From the NCBI RefSeq assembly GCF_000710915.1, contig NZ_BAUA01000146.1:1-51096 (forward strand): a DNA stretch of 51,096 nt, in the 5' to 3' direction. Origin of the DNA: Nocardia brasiliensis IFM 10847 (GTDB lineage Bacteria; Actinomycetota; Actinomycetes; Mycobacteriales; Mycobacteriaceae). The notes below the pieces were generated by a model. It was not told the origin of the DNA and ran no database searches. It saw nothing but the letters and a program-made list of their open reading frames with translations. Below, one piece after another: positions 41,539 to 50,101 of this stretch (position 1 is the stretch's first letter; the number at the start of each line of letters is the position of its first letter). The translations under genes and the position numbers were made by a program.

Positions 41539-42905
41539 TCGTCGTCCCGTCGAATTCGGCGCGGCGCGGCGTGCCGGCGGATGGCCGGCGCGACCGGGCG
41601 GCCGACGAGCAGGCCGTCCACACTGCCCTGGTCGATGGCCTTGCGGTACACCGCGGCCGCTTCGCGGCAGGCCGCGACGGTCTCGTCGATATCGCCGTCG
41701 GTGTGCGCGGCGGAGGTGACGAACGACTGCCCGAGCACACCCCGTTGCAGCAGCTCTTGCAGGAACAGGGTGCGGAACTCCTGCGAGGGGCGCCCGTTCG
41801 GGTCGCGAGTGACGAAGATGAGACACGAGGGGCGGCCGAGTACCTGGAGGTAGTCGGCGATGCCGAGATCCGCGGCGATCAGGTTGACTCCGTCGGCGAG
41901 ACGTCGACCGGCCCGCTCCATGCGCGTGATGGGATCGCCGGTGCGGTACTCCCGCACCACCGCACGAAAGGCGGCCAGCGACGCCGATTCCGGGCCGTGC
42001 GTGGTGGACAGCAGGAAGACCCGATCGTCGTCGGTGCGCAGCCCGCCGAGTTCCATGTACTCGCGCTTACCGGCCAGCGCGGAGAGCGGGAATCCGTTGC
42101 CCATCGCCTTGCCCCAGCAGGACAGGTCCGGCCGCACGCCGTAGACCGCTTGCGCGCCCCCAGCCGACCAGCGGAAGCCGGTGATCATCTCGTCGAAGAC
42201 GAGGAGCGTGCCGTGCCGGTCGCAGAGGGCGCGAACGCCTGCCAGGAAGCCGGGCGCGGGCTCGGCGAGCGCGGTGGCCGCCTCCATGATCACCGCGGCG
42301 ACCCGTCCCGAATCGAGCACCGCCGCCAGCGAATCGAGATCGTTGTAGCGGAAACGCAGGGTGTCGGCGGCCAACTCGCCGGGGATGCCGCTGCGCATCG
42401 CGGTGGTGCCGATGAACCAGTCGTCGACCGAGAAGAACGGCTGATCGCAGACGGCCAGCGCGGTCCGGCCGGTGGCGGCACGGGCGAGACGCACCGCGGC
42501 GGTGGTCGCGTCGGAGCCGTTCTTGGCGAACTTCACCATGTCGGCGCCGGGCACGAGGGCGAGGAAGTCCTGTGCGGCCAGCAGTTCCAGTTCGGTCGGC
42601 CTGCTGAAGCTGACCCCGTCGGCGATCGCGGCGCGCACGGCGTCGAGCACCGGTGCGAATCCGTGCCCGAGGGTGACCGAGCGCAATCCCATGCCGTATT
42701 CGACGTAGCAGTTGCCGTCGGCGTCCCACACCCGGCAGCCGTTGCCGCGCACCAGCACCGGGGCCATCTGTTCGGGATACTGGTCCGCGCCCCTGGCGTA
42801 GGTGTGCGCGCCACCTGGGACGAGTTCGTGCAACCGCGCCTGGAGTTCGTTGCTGCGGGCGAACCGGCCGTGCGGCGTCGCCGGCTGCTCGGGATCGGAC
42901 GCCAT
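41535..42905 (-). CDS. Class III aminotransferase, glutamate-1-semialdehyde-aminomutase-like
   Basis: A 456-aa PLP enzyme. GGGGAG precedes the ATG at 42905. Motifs: VPGGAHTYARGADQYP, VWDADGNCYVEYGMGL, FAKNGSDATTAAVRLAR, LLVFDEMITGFRW (cofactor Asp) and CWGKAMGNGFPLSALAG with the PLP Lys. It resembles HemL, but lies in a sugar-polymer locus and is not with haem genes. Relatives in such loci are thought to aminate keto-sugars or make amino-modified substituents; the substrate here is unknown. Confidence 0.82.
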   Translation of the reverse strand: MASDPEQPATPHGRFARSNELQARLHELVPGGAHTYARGADQYPEQMAPVLVRGNGCRVWDADGNCYVEYGMGLRSVTLGHGFAPVLDAVRAAIADGVSFSRPTELELLAAQDFLALVPGADMVKFAKNGSDATTAAVRLARAATGRTALAVCDQPFFSVDDWFIGTTAMRSGIPGELAADTLRFRYNDLDSLAAVLDSGRVAAVIMEAATALAEPAPGFLAGVRALCDRHGTLLVFDEMITGFRWSAGGAQAVYGVRPDLSCWGKAMGNGFPLSALAGKREYMELGGLRTDDDRVFLLSTTHGPESASLAAFRAVVREYRTGDPITRMERAGRRLADGVNLIAADLGIADYLQVLGRPSCLIFVTRDPNGRPSQEFRTLFLQELLQRGVLGQSFVTSAAHTDGDIDETVAACREAAAVYRKAIDQGSVDGLLVGRPVAPAIRRHAAPRRIRRDDE

Positions 42906-43064
42906 GATGATCTCCCCGCGGTTCGGCACACTCACCCGTGCGAATCCTCCGGTGCGCGACGGGTTCTGCGCCTCACTGTACGTCCGGCCCGCCGGGCTTG
43001 TCCGCGCAACGACGGCAGTGCCGCGCATGCCACAAAGCGGCCGGTCGGTGTGTCCGAACGGGCC

Positions 43065-43535
43065 TCAGCCGAACCGGTCGGCGCGACTCATCCGAGCCCG
43101 CAGACCATCGGTCAGGCCGAGGCGGGCACCGATATCGGTGAGGCTCATACCCTGATCGTGGGCGTCCTCGATCGCGGTCTGGCGGATGCCGGAGAGCTCG
43201 GCGATCCGCAGTTGGTAGTGCGTGATGAGGCTCGCGGCGAGCTGTGCGCGCCGGATCGGATGGGCCACGGCCCTGATCTCGTCGACATCGTCCTCCACCT
43301 GTTCGGCGACGCGGTGGGCGGCGCCGTCGCCGACGAAGGTGCCGCGCCGCGCGACGGTGTGCACGAGGCGCTGGTCGCGCAACAGCTCGAGCGCCCGGCG
43401 GACGGCAGCGCGGGAAACGCCGTGCCGCGCGGCCAATTCGGCCTGGCTCGGTAGCCGGGCGCCCGCGGCGAGGGCACCCTCGCGGATCTGCCGTGCGTAC
43501 TCGGCCGCGACGGCGACGTGGGCCGGTTCGGCCAT
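43065..43535 (-). CDS. Small GntR-type regulator with C-terminal second HTH
   Basis: A 156-aa protein with a GntR winged helix (YARQIREGALAAGARLPSQAEL, HGVSRAAVRRALELL, VHTVARRGTFVGD). Instead of a UTRA or FCD ligand domain it has about 85 residues ending in MSLTDIGARLGLTDGLRARM, which looks like a second helix-turn-helix. Located inside the polysaccharide locus, 160 bp upstream of the aminomutase gene. Probably regulates the locus; effector unknown. Confidence 0.78.
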   Translation of the reverse strand: MAEPAHVAVAAEYARQIREGALAAGARLPSQAELAARHGVSRAAVRRALELLRDQRLVHTVARRGTFVGDGAAHRVAEQVEDDVDEIRAVAHPIRRAQLAASLITHYQLRIAELSGIRQTAIEDAHDQGMSLTDIGARLGLTDGLRARMSRADRFG

Positions 43536-43637
43536 CGGGTCGATCCCTTCATCAGCGGTGCGTCGCCTTCGAGGGTAGGCGCGCGAGCCGGTCTAGCGGA
43601 GATCGAAAGAGGGAACAGGCGTTGCCGAATGCCGCGC

Positions 43638-45014
43638 TCACTGTTTCCCGGAACTTCGGGGTGACGGATCGGTGGACAGAGACGGTGCCGAGGTGTGTTC
43701 GGGTGGACTGGGTGTGGTGATCGCCCACAGATCGTGATCGGCGCGGCGGCCGGTGGCGTCGACCGAATCGCGCATCTGCCCTTCGTGTGCCATGCCTACC
43801 TGGGCGGCGATCGCGGCGGCGACTTGATCGCCCGGCGCGATGGTGGTCGCGACGCGGCACAGCCCGAGCGGTCCGAAAGCGAGCGTCAGCAACCCCCTGG
43901 TGGCCGCGACGCGGACGTGCTCGGCGTGCGCGGGATCGGCCCAGACGAACATGCGGGCGTTGCGATCGAACATGTCCCGATCGAACAACCGGGCCTCGCC
44001 GGCATACTCGCCGTCCACCTCGATCGCGAGGACCAGGCCACCCGCCGAGCGGAGCCCTGCTCGGGTGCGCAGGTACTGCCGTACCCATTGCCACCAGGAG
44101 TGCTGTGCGGCCCAGATGGGCTCGGGTCCCGACGCGTCCGGATCCAGCTCGGTCCGGCAGCGCGACCGCGCGGCCCGCCAGCGCCGCCAGTCGGTGGGCT
44201 TGCGGGTCCGGAGGACGACTTCCGGATGGTCCGGGTCGGCGAGCCGGATCGGCGGCGGTGTGCCGAGCGGATCGAACAGGTGCACCGCGCGCCCCACATA
44301 GAAGCGTGCGCCCGCGATCACCATGGCGAGCTTGGGCAGGCCGGGCGGCACCGGATCGGCGGGTGCGGGCAGCGGCGCGGCGCCTGGCGCGTCGTGGCGC
44401 GCGAGCCAGTGCCCGGTGAACCCGTCCGGCGGGCGATCGCCCGCCGTGACCGCCCAGAGTTCGTGATCGCGGCGCGCCCCGCCCACGTCGAAGTACCTGC
44501 CCATCAACGCTTCCCGGCGGAAGCCGACCCCGGCCGCGCCGTGGGCGGCGGCGACGTTGGCGGGTGAGATCGGCGCGGTGATCCGCTGCAGCCCGAGCCG
44601 GGTGAAGCCGTGGTCCAGCAGCATGGCCGCCGCCAGCCCGCCGATGCCGTGCCGGGCCACCGTGGCGTCGACCCAGATGCCCATTTCCGCGGCGCCGGTC
44701 GCGGCGTCGATCGTGCCGAGCTCGATCTGTCCCGCGAACCGGCCGTCGACCTCGATCACGGTGGCCAGCCGACGACCCGTCCTCGCCTCCGCGCGGATCA
44801 TGAGACATTCACGCACCCAATGGGTTCCGCAGTGTCGTGCGTCCCAGTCCAGCGCCGAGCTGTACCAGAACGGCTCGATGTGCCGCCGGTCGCGCAGCCG
44901 GATGTGGCGCCAGTACGGGTAGTCGGCGAGCCGGGGCGGGCGCAGCACGACCGTGCTGCCGCGCAACGACACCGGCCCGAGTCTGCTGCGCGCCAACGAT
45001 TTCGGTCGGGTCAT
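43638..45014 (-). CDS. Tandem GNAT acetyltransferase-fold protein
   Basis: A 458-aa protein with two GNAT-like halves: residues about 15-190 (VIEVDGRFAGQIELG, EMGIWVDATVARHGIGGLAAAML, LQRITAPISPANVAA) and about 235-430 (LAIEVDGEYAGEARLFD, ATRGLLTLAFGPLGLCRVAT). The first half keeps the acetyl-CoA loop region; the second looks more degenerate. Both resemble RimJ/RimL-type N-acetyltransferases. Five bases separate it from the upstream beta-helix gene. It may acetylate an amino-sugar of the polymer or a cell-wall component; this is inference from location. Confidence 0.77.
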   Translation of the reverse strand: MTRPKSLARSRLGPVSLRGSTVVLRPPRLADYPYWRHIRLRDRRHIEPFWYSSALDWDARHCGTHWVRECLMIRAEARTGRRLATVIEVDGRFAGQIELGTIDAATGAAEMGIWVDATVARHGIGGLAAAMLLDHGFTRLGLQRITAPISPANVAAAHGAAGVGFRREALMGRYFDVGGARRDHELWAVTAGDRPPDGFTGHWLARHDAPGAAPLPAPADPVPPGLPKLAMVIAGARFYVGRAVHLFDPLGTPPPIRLADPDHPEVVLRTRKPTDWRRWRAARSRCRTELDPDASGPEPIWAAQHSWWQWVRQYLRTRAGLRSAGGLVLAIEVDGEYAGEARLFDRDMFDRNARMFVWADPAHAEHVRVAATRGLLTLAFGPLGLCRVATTIAPGDQVAAAIAAQVGMAHEGQMRDSVDATGRRADHDLWAITTPSPPEHTSAPSLSTDPSPRSSGKQ

Positions 45015-45019
45015 GGCGG

Positions 45020-46387
45020 CTACTCGCGCGGCCGCTGTTTACCCAGGGACATGGTCTTCAAGGTGCCCTCGGTGGAGATGGACACCCGCCAGTATGTCCC
45101 GGACGCGTCTTTGAGCACGAGACCTCCTTCGCTGTGCTCGGAGAGCCAAGTTCCGCTCCCCAGGACGGCCGCGCGTACGGAGCCGTCGGCGGACTGCGTT
45201 TGGAATACGTCGGCATCGCTGCGCCCCGCCTTGATCACGACCGTGCCGGTGAAGGCCGGGGTGTGCATGCTGGTGCGCCCCAGCACATGCCAGCGATCGG
45301 GGAACACCGCCGGGTTGAGATCGTCCGCGGCGGTGGAGATCAGGTTCACCGCGGTGCCCTCGGGGCAGCCTGCCGGATCGATCCGCAGCTCGGTCGGCGG
45401 TCGGTCCAGGTCCTTGTCGAACTGCACGTTGGCGAGATACGGCTGGCGGCAATAGATCAGGTCCAGCCCGACGCTGCGCGCCGCCACCTTGCAGTTGATC
45501 ATGCCGAACTGCGCGGGACCGCCCCGGTCGGCGTGCCCGATGGACAGCGCGACCTCGGCGCCCTCGAACCAGACATTGGTCAGCCACCAGTCGTTGGCCG
45601 CGCCGTCGACGAGGATGTGGCGATCGGTGGTGTGCGGATCGGCGTCGGACACGAATTCGACGTTGGTGAGCGCCAATCCGGCGTTGTGATCGTTGCCGGT
45701 GCCGAGCACGCCGACGTAGTTGCTGGTGAGTTTGGACGAGGTGACGTAGTTCTGGATGCAGGACGTGACGATGCCGTAGCCGAAATTGTTGATGTCGCAG
45801 TTGACGAACGAGGTGCCGCCGGTGTTGCCCTCCAGCACCACACCGCGCTGGGCCAGGTAGCGCGGATGGTTGTCGCTGAGGTGATTGCCGCGAATCACCA
45901 CCGAGTCGAACGAGCACCGAAAGCATTCCGACAGCACGATCCCGGTCGCCTTGGGCCCGGCCAGGTAGAAGCCGATCCGGGCGAACCGCACCCGGTTGCG
46001 CTGATGTAGGTGAATGAGCGTCGTATCGGTCTCGCAGCTGATCACCGTCACGTCGGCGCCGTCACCGAGAACCGTGGCGTAGTCGTTCAATTCGGGCCAC
46101 GCCGTCACTCGGTAGTGGCCGGCGGGTAGATACATGACGAGCGGTTTGTCCGTGACGGCGGCCGCCGCCGCGATGGCGGCCGTATCGTCTGCGAGACCGT
46201 CACCGACGGCGCCGAAGTCGCGGACGTTGCGCGCCGCGGGTGCGTCGGTGACGTGCGGCGAACGGAATTCGATCGTGGGTGGCCCCACCTCGGGTGTGCT
46301 GCCGCAGGCGGCCAGTACCGGCACCGCACCGACCGCCCCGAATGCGGCCGCCAACATACCCCGCCGACCGACTGCCTCTTTGCTCAT
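45020..46387 (-). CDS. Right-handed beta-helix lipoprotein (pectate-lyase-like)
   Basis: A 455-aa exported protein. The leader has RRGMLAAAFG and a lipobox VLAAC, so it is likely a Tat- or Sec-exported lipoprotein. The start of the mature domain NVRDFGAVGDGLADDTAAIAAA is the pectate_lyase_3/GH28-like signature, followed by repeated beta-helix rungs (FVNCDINNFGYGIVTSC, GLALTNVEFVSD). The last about 90 residues form a separate beta domain. Such proteins in polymer loci often trim or epimerise the glycan; catalytic residues cannot be assigned. Confidence 0.8.
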   Translation of the reverse strand: MSKEAVGRRGMLAAAFGAVGAVPVLAACGSTPEVGPPTIEFRSPHVTDAPAARNVRDFGAVGDGLADDTAAIAAAAAVTDKPLVMYLPAGHYRVTAWPELNDYATVLGDGADVTVISCETDTTLIHLHQRNRVRFARIGFYLAGPKATGIVLSECFRCSFDSVVIRGNHLSDNHPRYLAQRGVVLEGNTGGTSFVNCDINNFGYGIVTSCIQNYVTSSKLTSNYVGVLGTGNDHNAGLALTNVEFVSDADPHTTDRHILVDGAANDWWLTNVWFEGAEVALSIGHADRGGPAQFGMINCKVAARSVGLDLIYCRQPYLANVQFDKDLDRPPTELRIDPAGCPEGTAVNLISTAADDLNPAVFPDRWHVLGRTSMHTPAFTGTVVIKAGRSDADVFQTQSADGSVRAAVLGSGTWLSEHSEGGLVLKDASGTYWRVSISTEGTLKTMSLGKQRPRE

Positions 46388-46427
46388 GACCCTGCCTCGC
46401 CAACGCTGGGATCCGTCATGCGCCCGT

Positions 46428-47708
46428 TCATAGCCGCAGCCTGTCGCCGAGCCGCTGCAGCCGGTTGCCCGGCTTGCTGTACGCTACCGCGCCGGTCAGC
46501 TTGTTGTCGCCGAAAGTCGCCAGCGCACCGCGCAATTGCGGCGCGGTGGTGCTGCCGAGCGGGACGACGGCGATGGTCCGCCCGCAGAGCGGTGCGACCG
46601 CGATGGCGTCCGCGGCCCGGGTCACCGGTGCGGTCTGCACGATGAGGTGGTCGTATTCGGTGCGCAGCTTCGCGACGACCGAGACGAACCGATCCGAGGC
46701 GAGCAGGTCGGGGGTCTGCGCGTCGGCCGCGCCCAGCGGCAGCACCGTGACCTCGGTGTCCGGCAGTGCGGTGAGCGCGTCGGACACCGGGGTGCCGTCG
46801 CGCAGCACCTCGGCCAGCCCGAGCTTCGCTTCCGGGACGGTGCCGGAGCTGCCGTCGCCGGAGGTGTCCGCGTCGATCAGTAGCACGCCGGCGCCGGTGT
46901 CGGCCAGTGATTTCGCGAGGGCCGCCGCCACTTCCGGCTCCGACCGGGACGACAGGCTGGTGAACTGCACACTCCCGGAATCGTTTTCGCGCAGCAGCCG
47001 GGTGCGCAGCCGCCGGGTCTCGTCGGGCGCGCCCGGTCGGCCTGCATCGATGATCCCCAGGATCGGTACGGGTAGCAGCGCTTCGAGATCGTTGGATGTG
47101 CGCAGGGTGCGATCGGTGCGGTCCCGGACGAACGCACCCGCGCAGCCGAGCGCGAGCCCGGCGAGCACGCCCAGTATCAGAAGGCGTTTCGTCTGCGGTC
47201 CGCTCGGCGCGGTCGGCAGTTCGGCGCGGTCGACCACCGCGACCCGCGCCGCCGGCGCCGCGTCCCGCTCGATCGTCTCCAATTCGTCGACGAGTCTGCG
47301 GAATTGGGCCACCACCGAATTGGCCAGATCGCGCGCGCCCGCCGCGGTGCCGGACTCGACGGTGATGACCAGGTTGGTGGTCGCGGGCGGGGAGAACGCC
47401 TTGATCTTGCTCTGCACCTCGCCGACCGACATCTGCAGTCCGAGGTCGTCGATGACCCGCTTGGCGACGGTCGCGCTGGTGGCCAGGTCCAGGTACGAGC
47501 GGACGCGCTGCTGCGCGGCCAGGCCGCCCTGGTACGAGTCGTTGACCGAGGTACCGGTCGCCATCGACACGTACATGCTGCTGGCGGCGAGGTAGGTGGT
47601 CGGCAGCGTGCTCGCGTAGGCGCCCGCCGCCGCTAGGCACACCATCACCGCCGCGACGATGATGACCCAGCGGCGGCGCACGATGTGCCAATAGTCGATC
47701 AATCCCAT
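46428..47708 (-). CDS. Wzz-type polysaccharide co-polymerase with degenerate tyrosine-kinase domain
   Basis: A 426-aa membrane protein. Two TM helices (about 13-33 and 175-193) bracket an extracytoplasmic Wzz domain and lead into a cytoplasmic BY-kinase-like domain. The Walker A' stretch VLLIDADTSG (276-285) is kept, but the P-loop is gone: residues 250-265 read without G-K-[ST], and the C-terminus lacks a tyrosine cluster. It should regulate chain length but not phosphorylate. The ATG at 47708 overlaps the polymerase gene by ten bases, with no separate ribosome site. Confidence 0.85.
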   Translation of the reverse strand: MGLIDYWHIVRRRWVIIVAAVMVCLAAAGAYASTLPTTYLAASSMYVSMATGTSVNDSYQGGLAAQQRVRSYLDLATSATVAKRVIDDLGLQMSVGEVQSKIKAFSPPATTNLVITVESGTAAGARDLANSVVAQFRRLVDELETIERDAAPAARVAVVDRAELPTAPSGPQTKRLLILGVLAGLALGCAGAFVRDRTDRTLRTSNDLEALLPVPILGIIDAGRPGAPDETRRLRTRLLRENDSGSVQFTSLSSRSEPEVAAALAKSLADTGAGVLLIDADTSGDGSSGTVPEAKLGLAEVLRDGTPVSDALTALPDTEVTVLPLGAADAQTPDLLASDRFVSVVAKLRTEYDHLIVQTAPVTRAADAIAVAPLCGRTIAVVPLGSTTAPQLRGALATFGDNKLTGAVAYSKPGNRLQRLGDRLRL

Positions 47709-49084
47709 GGGGTGGACGCTTTCTCGGTAAGAGGGACAGCCCCGACAAGGTCTGGTTCCGCGCGGCGCGCAACCGGTGCGGCTCGGCGCCGGTACGCACG
47801 TACCAGCAGCGAGATGAGCCACGCGAGCACGGCCGCCTGGAGAAATTTGCCGAGATTCTCCATGCTGCCGAGGATTCCGCGCTCGAACAGCGCGGAGGCG
47901 CCGGTCATGGCCAGCCCGAGGACCACGATCGGAAAGAAGCGGGAGTGCAGCGCTGCGGCCCAGGCGAGCAGCAGCGCGAAGGTGAACACCGCGCAGACGA
48001 GCACCCCGGCGTAGCCGCCGAGCACGTACCCCTCGTTGAGATTGCCTTCGGCCAGCGACACCGACACCTTGGTCATGTCGACCGAAGCGCCGCGTACGTC
48101 CTGCGCCCATGCCGTGCCGGACTGGAACTTCTGGCTGCCGAGCAATTGACCCGGGATCAAGCTCGTGGCGGCGTGGCGCAGTGCCTCGGTGGGGGTGAGC
48201 CACAGACCGGGGCCGTGAAAGTAGGCGTCGGTGGCCGCTTCCAGCAGGTCGAACCGGCGCAGGATGCTGAGGAACGGCTGGACCAGCGGCGGGTAGCCCG
48301 AATCGATCACCGCCGCTTCGGCTTTGGCCACCTCGGTCTGTTTCAACGACTGCAACCAGCCGAACCCGCCGATGCCCAGCACGCCGATGGCCGCGACGGA
48401 GCACGCCTTGGTCTTGGTCCAGCCGAGGATGGCGAAGCGGATCGCGATGGCCAGTGCCGCACCGATGATCGGCGTTTTCGATTCGACGACCGCGGTCCAG
48501 GCGAGTTCTCCGAGCAGCAGGCCGCCGATGATCAGCGCGGTGGTCTTCGGCTGTGCCGGTCGAATGAAGATGATCAGTCCGAGCGCGGCGATGGTGGCGA
48601 GAATCGCGACGAAGGACAGGATCGGATCGGCGCTGTCGACATCGCCTGCGCCGCCGATGGATCCGGTGGCGACCGAGGCGGCCCGGCCGCACAGTCCGAC
48701 GCCGTACATGGCGGCGAGGGTCGGCACGAAGTCCGGGTCCCGGGTCAGCGCCGGCTGCGGCGGCGGTGGCTGCTGGCGGGCCCACAGCGCATAGGCGACA
48801 ACGAGTCCCGCGTAGATCCAGAGGCCGAACACGACGTGCTCGAGCACCAATGCGATGCCCCGGTCGTACCCGAATTCGGCCAGGCGGGGATCGGGCACGT
48901 TGTCGCCGTAGTGCGGCTCGGGCTGCACATGCAGCAGCACCAGCGGCCGCCCAAGGTAGGACAGCGACCAGAACGCCGCCTGCGCGATCAGGAAGACCCG
49001 CGCCACCCCGGGGATCGCCGTGGCCGCGACTACGATCGTCAACAGGGCGAGGGCGATCAGCAGCACTTCGGTGGTGGCCGTCAC
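47699..49084 (-). CDS. Polytopic membrane protein, O-antigen polymerase-like
   Basis: A 461-aa protein with about ten hydrophobic segments from residue 6 to 430 and a long external loop (about 250-340). It begins at GTG 49084, 12 bp after the glycosyltransferase stop. The layout (several TMs, large loop, more TMs) fits the Wzy/oligosaccharide-repeat polymerase class, whose sequence is poorly conserved; position between flippase, transferase and Wzz supports this. No residue-level proof. Confidence 0.72.
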   Translation of the reverse strand: MTATTEVLLIALALLTIVVAATAIPGVARVFLIAQAAFWSLSYLGRPLVLLHVQPEPHYGDNVPDPRLAEFGYDRGIALVLEHVVFGLWIYAGLVVAYALWARQQPPPPQPALTRDPDFVPTLAAMYGVGLCGRAASVATGSIGGAGDVDSADPILSFVAILATIAALGLIIFIRPAQPKTTALIIGGLLLGELAWTAVVESKTPIIGAALAIAIRFAILGWTKTKACSVAAIGVLGIGGFGWLQSLKQTEVAKAEAAVIDSGYPPLVQPFLSILRRFDLLEAATDAYFHGPGLWLTPTEALRHAATSLIPGQLLGSQKFQSGTAWAQDVRGASVDMTKVSVSLAEGNLNEGYVLGGYAGVLVCAVFTFALLLAWAAALHSRFFPIVVLGLAMTGASALFERGILGSMENLGKFLQAAVLAWLISLLVRAYRRRAAPVARRAEPDLVGAVPLTEKASTPWD

Positions 49085-49096
49085 GACGGCGCCGGT

Positions 49097-50101
49097 TCAC
49101 GCGATCGCATCGATGATCTCCCTGGCCCGGTCGACGTAGCGATGGTGACCGTCGACGATTCGCCGGTATCCCGCCGCGGCGACCGCGGCGGCCTTGTCGG
49201 GATGAGCCGCGCACCAGTCGAGGATCTCGCGCAGTTCGCCGGTGTCGGAGAACAGGAAGCATTCGCTGGTGTCGGTGAGCAGCTGCGCGTGTTCGTCGGT
49301 GCGTTCGCCGACGAAGAGCCCACCGGCCGCGGGGACTTCGAACGAGCGGCAGGTGTGGGTGTCCCGGTTGTCGGAGTTCAGCAGGACCAGGTTGGCGGTG
49401 ATGCTCGCGACGACCTCGGAGTACCGCTGGCCGTACACGGCGCCGCCGACCACCGCGCCGGTGGTGTGTAACTCGGGCACCCGTCGCCAGCCTGGTCCCC
49501 GCACCAACATCCGGGCACCGTACGTACGGGCGAGTGCGACCAGGTCGGCGCGGCGGTCAGGGCGGCACACCCCGATGAAACCGACGAGGAACTGCCGGGT
49601 GCCCCGCCGCGCGGTGGGGTGATGCCAGGCCGGGTCGTAGGCGCTGCGCACGAAGACGACGCCGCGGGCGCCACGCTTGCGCAGCTCCGCCACATTATGC
49701 CGCTTCGTGGTGAGCACATGATCCCACTCGTGTTCGTGCGCAAGGTATTCCGGACTGATGTTCGCCGGGTTCGCGACGTCGTCCGGGCTGTAGTGCACGT
49801 GCACGGGCGCCGGCACGTCGAGCAGCCTGCGCTGGTCGAGATGGACGCCCTTGAAGACGAAGACCAGATCCGGGCGCAGCGCCGCGGCGGCGCGGTCGAT
49901 CTCGTCGTGCAGCGCGGCGAGATCCCACGGCGCGCGGCGGTGATTCAGCTTGGCGTAGATCCACGGCGGAGAAAGCCTGCGCGGCAACGTGACCCGGGTG
50001 GTGTCGAGGACGACGACATCGTGCCCGGCCTGCCGGAAGCCGTCCGCGAGCGAGCGGGCGTTGCTGCCGACCCAGTCGTCGCCGAGGTAGAGAATTCTCA
50101 T
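49097..50101 (-). CDS. Glycosyltransferase (Glyco_trans_1_2/CgeB-like)
   Basis: A 334-aa GT-B-like protein. GGAGG precedes ATG 50101, which overlaps the flippase stop (ATGA). N-terminal Rossmann-type start MRILYLGDDWVGSNARSLADGF, the conserved VHVHYSPDDVANPAN and the C-terminal RSFEVPAAGGLFVGERTDE, typical of the CgeB/DUF3880 glycosyltransferases. Probably adds a sugar in polymer repeat-unit synthesis. Confidence 0.82.
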   Translation of the reverse strand: MRILYLGDDWVGSNARSLADGFRQAGHDVVVLDTTRVTLPRRLSPPWIYAKLNHRRAPWDLAALHDEIDRAAAALRPDLVFVFKGVHLDQRRLLDVPAPVHVHYSPDDVANPANISPEYLAHEHEWDHVLTTKRHNVAELRKRGARGVVFVRSAYDPAWHHPTARRGTRQFLVGFIGVCRPDRRADLVALARTYGARMLVRGPGWRRVPELHTTGAVVGGAVYGQRYSEVVASITANLVLLNSDNRDTHTCRSFEVPAAGGLFVGERTDEHAQLLTDTSECFLFSDTGELREILDWCAAHPDKAAAVAAAGYRRIVDGHHRYVDRAREIIDAIA

